Shown here: piece by piece, positions 34,247 to 39,716 of the stretch | Position numbering within the stretch: position 1 is the first letter of the stretch | How the letters are laid out: each line of letters opens with the position of its first letter | Assembly: GCA_003551155.1 (NCBI GenBank) | Contig: PUMA01000083.1 | Coordinates: forward strand, 1 to 39,716 | Length of the DNA: 39,716 bases | DNA from: Desulfonatronospira sp. | Lineage (GTDB): Bacteria > Desulfobacterota > Desulfovibrionia > Desulfovibrionales > Desulfonatronovibrionaceae | Direction: 5' to 3' | Notes under the pieces: generated by a model | Seen by the model: the letters and a program-made list of their open reading frames with translations, nothing else | Databases searched by the model: none | What the model was told of the DNA's origin: nothing | Translations under genes and position numbers: made by a program

Positions 34247-34876
34247 ATGCAGGATTCGAATATTTCTGTCTGGTTGCAGTGGGCCAGGGAAATTCAGGCC
34301 ATCAGCCAGATCGGGCTCGTATTCAAAAAGAATCATCATGATGAGAAAAATTTTTCCCGGCTCCTGGAAATAGCTGCGGAAATGGCTGCCTATCATTCCA
34401 ATCTCGATTTTCAGGAGACCAGAGCTGACTTCCAGGAGCAGAAGGGCTATGCAACTGTCAAAGTTGATGTCCGGGGGGCGGTACTTGATCAAAAGCGTAT
34501 TCTCCTGGTCCAGGAGGTTCGTGACGGACGCTGGTGTCTGCCGGGCGGTTGGGCTGACGTAGGTGAAACCCCTTCCCGGATGGTGGCCAGGGAAGTTTTG
34601 GAAGAAAGCGGTTTCATAATTGAACCCCAAAGGCTGGTGGGCGTGTATGACGCCAACCGTGGCGGACGGCCGTTGTCTTTTTTCCATGCTTACAAGATTA
34701 TTTTTCTGTGCCGCATCACCGGCGGTGCAGCCCGGCCCAGCCAGGAAACCTCTGCTGTGGATTTTTTTGATTTTGACAGGATTCCTTCTCTTTCTTACCC
34801 CCGGACCATTCAACGTCACCTGGATGACATCCTGGCCCTTGTCAGCGATCCCAACAGGCCGGCCGTGTTTGATTAG
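34247..34876 (+). CDS. Nudix hydrolase with N-terminal extension domain
   Basis: A 209-aa protein. The N-terminal helical domain (1-62, WLQWAREIQAISQIGLVF) is of the type found before Nudix domains in YjhB-like ADP-ribose pyrophosphatase relatives. The Nudix domain starts near 67 (VRGAVLDQKRILLVQE), with the complete box G-x5-E-x7-REVLEESGF after CLPGGWADVGET. AAGGAGAGG precedes ATG 34247. It ends 12 bases before the MFS gene. Exact substrate unknown. Confidence 0.88.
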   Translation: MQDSNISVWLQWAREIQAISQIGLVFKKNHHDEKNFSRLLEIAAEMAAYHSNLDFQETRADFQEQKGYATVKVDVRGAVLDQKRILLVQEVRDGRWCLPGGWADVGETPSRMVAREVLEESGFIIEPQRLVGVYDANRGGRPLSFFHAYKIIFLCRITGGAARPSQETSAVDFFDFDRIPSLSYPRTIQRHLDDILALVSDPNRPAVFD

Positions 34877-34888
34877 CCGGAGCAATGC

Positions 34889-36220
34889 ATGAAGCTTGAA
34901 TCCCGGCAGGTGAGGCGGTTTATCGCTCCACTTTTATCTCTGACCATATTTTTTTCAGTTTTAAACGGGGTGATGTTCAATGTCGCAGTTCCGGACATAG
35001 CCCATGATTACGATATCTCGCCGGCCCTGGTAAGCTGGGTGGTCACAGCCTACATCGTGATCTTTGCTTTTGGGTCCGTGGTTTATGCCCGTCTTGGGGA
35101 CCGCTTTCATCTGCGGGACCTGATCACTGCAGGACTGGTTCTGTTTTGCACCGGCTCCCTGCTCGGTTTCTTTAGTGACTCCTATGCCATGCTTGTTGCC
35201 TCCCGCATGCTCCAGGCCAGTGGCGCTGCAGGCATTCCGGCCCTGTCCATGGTCCTGGCCACAGTATATGTGCCGGATAATATCAGGGGCAGCCTGCTGG
35301 GGGTTATTGCCTCCACAGTGGCTTTGGGACTGGGGGTAGGTCCCATTGCAGGTGGATTCATCGCTGGTTATCTGCACTGGAACTATCTTTTCCTGACCCC
35401 GCTGGTTCTGCTGCCGGTAATCTTTTTCCTGCGCAGGGCCCTCCCCCCTCAAGATGAACTCCGGCGGGAACCCTTTGATTTTCAGGGCGCCATCCTGATT
35501 GCCTCGGCCGTGGGCTGTCTGCTGGTAATGGTCAATATGCGCATGGGCCTGCTTGCCCTGGCGGTAGCTGCGCTGGGAGTGTTGTTTGCCAGGCGCATCA
35601 AGTCTGTTTCCTACCCTTTTGTCCACCCCGGTCTTTTTGTCAGTTCCGGCTACCGCCATGGCGTAGTGGTGGCCTTTCTGGTCATGGGCACTATTTTTGC
35701 CACCTTTTTTATGATGCCTTTGATGTTTCGGCATGTGTACGATATGGCCACAATGCAGATAGGTCTTTATCTTTTTCCGGGAGCCATGAGCGCTGCCCTG
35801 GCGGGTCTGGCGGCAGGGAGAGTGGTAGACCGCTGCGGTGCTGTTCCTGTGGTCAAGGCAGGGTTTCTTATCCTTCTTCTGGGGTTCGGGCTGATTATTT
35901 CAGCTGCCGGGCAGGGTCCTCTGCTCAGTTCGGCCAGCCTGGTGGCAGCCAATTCAGGGTTTACCATCATTCACTCCTCTCTGGCCGGAGCAGTTTCCAA
36001 AACACTGCCTCATGGCCGGGTTGGCATGGGTATGGGAGTTTTCAACCTGATTTTTTTTGTTTCCGGGGCCATGGGCACTGCCGCTGCAGGTATGTTTCTG
36101 GAAGTTCTTGGTCCTGCTTCTCCTGATTCCTACAGATTGATTTTTGCCGGATGTTTCGTTCTGGCAGCCGCAGCTCTGATGATTTTCAGGCATGGCTTCA
36201 GGGACGTATGCAGGCTTTGA
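34889..36220 (+). CDS. MFS transporter, DHA-type drug exporter-like
   Basis: A 443-aa major facilitator protein with 12-14 hydrophobic segments. It shows motif D1-like LNGVMFNVAVPDIAHDYD, motif A ARLGDRFHLRDLI, motif B SRMLQASGAAGIPALSMVLA and antiporter motif C GLGVGPIAGGFIAGY. Motif C indicates a proton antiporter. It probably shares a transcript with the Nudix gene. It ends 7 bases from the convergent epimerase gene. Confidence 0.9.
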   Translation: MKLESRQVRRFIAPLLSLTIFFSVLNGVMFNVAVPDIAHDYDISPALVSWVVTAYIVIFAFGSVVYARLGDRFHLRDLITAGLVLFCTGSLLGFFSDSYAMLVASRMLQASGAAGIPALSMVLATVYVPDNIRGSLLGVIASTVALGLGVGPIAGGFIAGYLHWNYLFLTPLVLLPVIFFLRRALPPQDELRREPFDFQGAILIASAVGCLLVMVNMRMGLLALAVAALGVLFARRIKSVSYPFVHPGLFVSSGYRHGVVVAFLVMGTIFATFFMMPLMFRHVYDMATMQIGLYLFPGAMSAALAGLAAGRVVDRCGAVPVVKAGFLILLLGFGLIISAAGQGPLLSSASLVAANSGFTIIHSSLAGAVSKTLPHGRVGMGMGVFNLIFFVSGAMGTAAAGMFLEVLGPASPDSYRLIFAGCFVLAAAALMIFRHGFRDVCRL

Positions 36221-36227
36221 TTAATGG

Positions 36228-37130
36228 CTATCTGGCTGCAATATCTGCAAGAGCCATCTCTATCTCGGGGAACTTGAATTCAAACCCTGCCTTTTGAAGT
36301 ATACCCGGCACGCAGCGCTGCCCTGTAAGAAGCATCTGCCCCACCTCTCCGTAAATAAGTTTCAGGGCCAGCCCGGGCACTCTGAACAGCGCCGGCCTGC
36401 CCAGCACTTTGGACATGGCCCTGGTAAAATCTGCATTGGTTATCTGCTGGGGGGCACAGATGTTCACCGGCCCGTGTATCTCGTTTTTTAAGCTCAAGAA
36501 ATGCAGGGCCCGGACAAGATCAAAGATATGCACCCAGGGAAACCACTGCCGACCGCTGCTCAGTTTTCCGCCCAGGCCCAGCCTGAATACCGGGAGCATT
36601 TTGGCCATGGCTCCGCCTCCCTGTCCCAGGACAGCTGGAAATCTGGATATTATCACGCGGTGCCCGAGTTTTTCAGCAGCCTGGGCCGACTCCTGCCACT
36701 GCACAGACACCCGGGCCAGGAAGTCAGTGCCCGGACCACTCTGCTCATCCACCTGCTCGTCTCCCCGGGGTCCGTAATATCCAACGGCATTGGCGCAGAT
36801 AAAGGTCCTGGGTTCCGTGTGTTTCATGGCTTCAACTACATTGTTGGTGGAATCCACCCGGCTGGACAGAATGAGCTGTTTGTTTTTTTCGGTCCACTTG
36901 GTCATGACGGGGAAACCCACCAGATTGATGATTATCTCTGACTCGTGGAGGGTTTCCTGCCATGTCCCTTTTTTCATGGGATCGCCCTTGATCAGTTTCA
37001 GGTTCTGGGATCTGGCTTTTATCCGGGATTCATCGCGGACCAGGGCTGTGACCTCCGCCCCCTGGTCCAGCAGGAAACTGATCAGGTAATTACCGATAAA
37101 ACCTGTGCCGCCGAGTATGTAATATTTCAT
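36228..37130 (-). CDS. TIGR01777-family NAD-dependent epimerase-like protein (SDR39U1/YfcH)
   Basis: An atypical short-chain dehydrogenase, about 300 aa, with the nucleotide loop ILGGTGFIGNYL, then NLVGFPVMTKWTEKNKQLI and the active-site YYGPRGDE. The C-terminal part has PWVHIFDLVRALHFL and VNICAPQQITNADFTRAM, typical of YfcH/SDR39U1. Their reaction is not established. ATG 37130 has AAGGAG 6 bases upstream; a longer ORF from 37175 would overlap the photolyase stop. It follows the photolyase gene by 19 bases, so the two are probably one operon. Confidence 0.9.
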   Translation of the reverse strand: MKYYILGGTGFIGNYLISFLLDQGAEVTALVRDESRIKARSQNLKLIKGDPMKKGTWQETLHESEIIINLVGFPVMTKWTEKNKQLILSSRVDSTNNVVEAMKHTEPRTFICANAVGYYGPRGDEQVDEQSGPGTDFLARVSVQWQESAQAAEKLGHRVIISRFPAVLGQGGGAMAKMLPVFRLGLGGKLSSGRQWFPWVHIFDLVRALHFLSLKNEIHGPVNICAPQQITNADFTRAMSKVLGRPALFRVPGLALKLIYGEVGQMLLTGQRCVPGILQKAGFEFKFPEIEMALADIAAR

Positions 37131-37149
37131 GTCCAGCTCCTTGATCCTG

Positions 37150-38496
37150 TCATGTCCATTTTTGAATGTATTCATTCACATTGAACTTGCGTCTGCAACC
37201 GTTAAAACTCATGTATCTCACTGTGCCGAAAATTTTTCTTTCTTTCCAGGGGCGGTCATGCAACCCTCCCATGGACCACATGATGCCGGTATATCCATTG
37301 GGATCGCGTCCATCAAGTTCATATTTGTCATTTAAATATATTCCCCGCTTAATAGCCTGTTCAGGCTCTTCACTCCATTCCAGTATTTTTTTGGCCCAGT
37401 ACATGCGCATGTAGCCGTGCATCTTGCCGCTTCGGATCATTTCATTCTGGGCTGCGTTCCATAATAGATCATGGGTTTGGGCCTGCTCAAGCTCCTTAAG
37501 ACCGTATAGATAATCCCTGTGGTCATGGCGGTGTTTGTCCAGGGTCTTTTGCGCCCAGGCCGGGAGGCCCTGGAAGCTGTCGTAATCGCCGTTGTAATGG
37601 CAGTAATTGTCAGAAAGCTCTCTTCTGACTATGAGTTCTTCCAGAAAGGTTTCCCTGGCTTCCATAGGTGCATCCCTGTGTTTTTTGACTCTGGCGGCTA
37701 CGGTCTGGGCGCTTATGTTCCCAAAATGCAGGTAGGGCGAAAGGTTGGAGAGAGTGTTCCTGTTGGGGTCGTTTTTTTTCTCCTTGTAGGCATGGAGTTT
37801 TTTATCAATAAAGCTTTTCAGGATTTCAAGCCCTGCAGAGGGGCCTGGCTTCAGCCAGTTTACCGTATGAATGGATCTGTCAATTTTCATGGACTTCAAC
37901 AGAGTATCAGGATCAAAATCGGATCCATGGTCGGAATTGAAGGGATGAGACTCAAGGGCCGGATATTTTTCCAGAAACTCATCCATTTTTTTGTGTATCC
38001 TGGGCCTTATGGTCCTGGCTGCGTACTCCTGCCTGGAGGATGCAGTCCAGCAGGGAACAATATTATGGGAGTCCACCACATGGACAGGCAGACCTGACTG
38101 TTTCATAACTTGCTGCTGCCATTGTTTCTTGATGCGCAGGGGGTCAAAATCCATGACCAGGAAGGAGGCTTTGTGTTTTTCAAGGTATGCGGGTATGGTT
38201 TTTACTGTTTTGCCCTGGACCAGGTCCAGAGGGATGTTCAGTGCTTCAGCCTGCCGGCGGCATTCTTTAAGCCCCTGAAGCATGAAGTCATACTGCCTGA
38301 GTCCTGCTTCCAGAAAGCCTTCTACCAGGCAGAACACGATCCGCAGCGGACCGGATGTCTGCAGGGCCAGGTCCTGGGCGTGAACCAGGGCCCAATTGTC
38401 GTGGATTCTCTGGTCCCTGCTCATCCAGTAAACAACCGGACCGGATCTTCCCGGGGCTGATCTAACTACCTGTATCCTTTCAGGGTGAACGCGCAT
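37150..38496 (-). CDS. phr: Class II CPD photolyase
   Basis: Repairs UV-made cyclobutane pyrimidine dimers using FAD and blue light. The class II marks are YWMSRDQRIHDNWAL at the start, LSPYLHFGNISAQTVA, ELIVRRELSDNYCHY, HGYMRMYWAKKILEW, PNGYTGIMWSMGGLHDRPW and VRYMSFNGCRRKF at the C-terminus. Length is 448 aa. A photolyase in a probable anaerobe implies light exposure in shallow water. Only a weak purine-rich leader precedes ATG 38496. Confidence 0.96.
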   Translation of the reverse strand: MRVHPERIQVVRSAPGRSGPVVYWMSRDQRIHDNWALVHAQDLALQTSGPLRIVFCLVEGFLEAGLRQYDFMLQGLKECRRQAEALNIPLDLVQGKTVKTIPAYLEKHKASFLVMDFDPLRIKKQWQQQVMKQSGLPVHVVDSHNIVPCWTASSRQEYAARTIRPRIHKKMDEFLEKYPALESHPFNSDHGSDFDPDTLLKSMKIDRSIHTVNWLKPGPSAGLEILKSFIDKKLHAYKEKKNDPNRNTLSNLSPYLHFGNISAQTVAARVKKHRDAPMEARETFLEELIVRRELSDNYCHYNGDYDSFQGLPAWAQKTLDKHRHDHRDYLYGLKELEQAQTHDLLWNAAQNEMIRSGKMHGYMRMYWAKKILEWSEEPEQAIKRGIYLNDKYELDGRDPNGYTGIMWSMGGLHDRPWKERKIFGTVRYMSFNGCRRKFNVNEYIQKWT

Positions 38497-38583
38497 TTTC
38501 TTTTCTCGAGGTTAAGAGGTGGCTGACAATAATATTTGCTTAAAATTAAATGCAGAAAGAATGCATCTTGATTCAACATAACG

Positions 38584-38598
38584 CCACGGCAACCGTGG
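38584..38598 (+). other. Inverted repeat before zinc-ribbon gene
   Basis: CCACGG-CAA-CCGTGG is a perfect 6-bp inverted repeat with a 3-base loop, 33 bases before the preferred zinc-ribbon start. It could be an operator or an mRNA hairpin. Confidence 0.4.
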
Positions 38599-38630
38599 AG
38601 GCATTAAAATGTGTTCAGGAAATTCAGATT

Positions 38631-38864
38631 ATGCTTACAATCAAGTGTTCGGGTTGTAAACGAAAGCTCTGGAAATACAGAAAAACAGGGCCCGGTCAGG
38701 TGCTGCGCTGTCACAAAAGCCGGATAACCAGAAAAATAGAGAGCCTGGAAAAAGATGGACGTATTATGTGTCCCTGCGGCCAGGTGGTGGGAATCGACCA
38801 GGGCGGATTCTATAAAATGATTTCCCGGGCCTTTATCTTTACCGGCACCAAGGATACCAGTTAA
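38631..38864 (+). CDS. Small zinc-ribbon protein
   Basis: A 77-aa basic protein with two cysteine knuckles: CSGC (near the N-terminus) and CPCG (about 46-49), plus a single Cys in VLRCHKSRI. This is the arrangement of a zinc ribbon. I chose ATG 38631 because AGGAA lies upstream and the first knuckle starts at once; an in-frame ATG at 38550 would add 27 residues without recognisable sequence. No function can be named. It is divergent from the photolyase gene. Confidence 0.7.
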   Translation: MLTIKCSGCKRKLWKYRKTGPGQVLRCHKSRITRKIESLEKDGRIMCPCGQVVGIDQGGFYKMISRAFIFTGTKDTS

Positions 38865-38885
38865 ACAGTCACCAGAACGCAGCTC

Positions 38886-38913
38886 AAGCAAAAATGATCA
38901 GCCTCACGGCTGA
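38886..38913 (-). terminator. Intrinsic terminator of the Crp/Fnr gene
   Basis: On the minus strand TCAGCC (38913-38908), loop GTGA and GGCTGA (38903-38898) form a 6-bp hairpin followed by TCATTTTTGC. The TGA stop of the Crp/Fnr gene is inside the hairpin region. Confidence 0.65.
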
Positions 38914-39584
38914 AGCCTGGTGCTTCCCCCGGCCAGGTCCTCAAGTCCCTGCACATCCAGGAGATTGACCTGCCTGCCTTTTATGTCGATGTACCCTTCC
39001 TCTTTCATTCTGCGGATCACCCGGGACAGGGTCTCGGGGACGGTTCCCAGATAACCGGCCAGCTGGGACTTATTCAGGTCCAGTTCGAACAGGTCCCGGC
39101 CCAGGTTGTCCCGGATCAGCAGGAGGTGCGCTGCCAGCCTGGCCGGAACCTCCTTGAGGCTCAGTTCCTCCACCTTGGCCACCATCTGTCTGAGGCGCAT
39201 GGACAAAAGGCCAAGCAGGTTAAGCCCAAGGTCCGGGTTTTCTGCAATAAGACGTCTAAACTGCGTGCGGGGGAAAAAGAGAAGTTTTGTTTCTTCCAGG
39301 CACAGGGCGTTGGCCGGGAAATTTTTCCCCGCGAACACGGCCACTTCGGCAAAGATCTCGCCTGGGCCGAAAATGTGCAGTATGTATTCCTTACCCAGAG
39401 GAGATGATTTGTAGATCTTAACCCTGCCCCGGACTATCCCGTAAAATCCTTCTCCGGGGTCGTTTTCCTGGAAAATTGTCTGGCCGGCCTGGTAAGTCTT
39501 TGTTCCGGCAATGGCGGCCAGGGCCTTCTGGTGCTCAGGGCTCAGGGAGGCAAAGACAGGGAAAATGTGCAGATCATAAGGCAT
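38904..39584 (-). CDS. Crp/Fnr-family transcriptional regulator (DNR/HcpR-like)
   Basis: A 226-aa regulator. The N-terminal cyclic-nucleotide-like beta barrel has FQENDPGEGFYGIVRGRVKIY and FGPGEIFAEVAVF. A long dimer helix follows. The C-terminal helix-turn-helix is LNKSQLAGYLGTVPETLSRV with the E-T-x-S-R recognition helix. It lacks the N-terminal cysteines of FNR, so it should not carry an Fnr-type cluster; DNR/HcpR relatives sense NO through haem. A perfect TTGAC-N4-GTCAA palindrome lies upstream, matching the family's site style. Divergent from a gene just outside the window, which may be its target. Confidence 0.88.
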   Translation of the reverse strand: MPYDLHIFPVFASLSPEHQKALAAIAGTKTYQAGQTIFQENDPGEGFYGIVRGRVKIYKSSPLGKEYILHIFGPGEIFAEVAVFAGKNFPANALCLEETKLLFFPRTQFRRLIAENPDLGLNLLGLLSMRLRQMVAKVEELSLKEVPARLAAHLLLIRDNLGRDLFELDLNKSQLAGYLGTVPETLSRVIRRMKEEGYIDIKGRQVNLLDVQGLEDLAGGSTRLQP

Positions 39585-39602
39585 AAAATGACCTGTGCAG
39601 TG

Positions 39603-39620
39603 ATAACGTTAAAGCGTTAT
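39603..39620. promoter_or_regulatory. Inverted repeat upstream of Crp/Fnr gene
   Basis: ATAACG (39603-39608) and CGTTAT (39615-39620) form a perfect inverted repeat with a 6-base spacer, 19 bases upstream of the regulator start codon. It could act in the leader of the regulator mRNA or as an operator. Confidence 0.45.
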
Positions 39621-39636
39621 TCTTATTTCCTTGTGT

Positions 39637-39650
39637 TTGACTTAAGTCAA
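39637..39650. promoter_or_regulatory. Crp/Fnr-type operator palindrome
   Basis: TTGACTTAAGTCAA is a perfect 14-bp palindrome with the TTGAC-N4-GTCAA form of Fnr/DNR sites. On the minus strand TTGACT can also serve as a -35 hexamer for the regulator gene, which would allow autorepression. A partial site TTGACTATCAA follows at 39676-39686. Confidence 0.65.
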
Positions 39651-39704
39651 GGCATAAAAAACGTAAAGTCTTATCTTGACTATCAAACAGGTTAAATTTC
39701 AAGT

Positions 39705-39712
39705 AAGGGAGG
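39705..39712 (+). promoter_or_regulatory. Ribosome-binding site of next gene (outside window)
   Basis: AAGGGAGG lies 4 bases before the window end. The start codon of a divergent plus-strand gene should follow just beyond the edge. Confidence 0.6.
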
Positions 39713-39716
39713 TTAA

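Overview
The window looks like a chromosomal segment of an anaerobic, sulfate-reducer-like deltaproteobacterium, possibly of the order Desulfovibrionales. This is inferred from gene content: indolepyruvate:ferredoxin oxidoreductase, hydrogenase maturation HypA/HypB, selenocysteine machinery SelA/SelB, a large polyferredoxin, a UbiD-family decarboxylase, a TRAP-type binding protein, a sigma-54 activator and a DNR/HcpR-like Crp/Fnr regulator. No rRNA or other phylogenetic marker is present, so the assignment is moderate. Coding density is high. No transposase, integrase, phage gene or CRISPR array was seen.

Layout. 1-120: the 3' end of a tRNA-Leu (anticodon CAA) and its terminator. 153-4084 (+): nucleotide-sugar dehydrogenase, GNAT acetyltransferase with a very basic tail, M20 peptidase, Rrf2 regulator with an IscR-like cysteine set. 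4085-4749: the largest non-coding stretch, with direct repeats, two hairpins and a palindrome close to a -10-like element. 4750-7364 (+): a translationally coupled pair, a Tat-exported DUF362 protein and a membrane polyferredoxin with six [4Fe-4S] motifs. 7630-9117 (+): PPC/DUF296 protein and chorismate synthase, overlapping tail to tail with an ArsP/DUF318-type permease (-). 10493-11656 (+): isocitrate dehydrogenase.

11742-20058 (all -): malic enzyme, hypA, hypB, Mrp-type Fe-S carrier ATPase, a TPR membrane protein, iorA, iorB and a NifA-like sigma-54 activator. TPR-iorA-iorB is a tight unit. 20258-29178 (all +): folC, selA, M18 aminopeptidase, selB, rhomboid protease, MATE transporter and fxsA, with small gaps or overlaps; this is probably one long transcription unit built around selenocysteine synthesis and insertion. 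No selenoprotein gene was found in the window.

29165-39716: Nudix hydrolase (-), UbiD-like decarboxylase, DJ-1/PfpI protein, orphan TRAP-binding lipoprotein, an 89-residue protein with four cysteines in two CX5C pairs followed by a clear terminator, a second Nudix hydrolase, an MFS transporter, then (-) a TIGR01777-type epimerase and a class II photolyase, a small zinc-ribbon protein (+) and a Crp/Fnr regulator (-). The regulator faces a palindrome-rich intergenic region that ends in a strong ribosome-binding site for a divergent gene just beyond the window.

The least explained parts are the DUF362/polyferredoxin module with its leader, the four-cysteine protein, the iorA subunit that lacks two cluster cysteines, and degenerate 7-bp tandem repeats next to icd and hypA.
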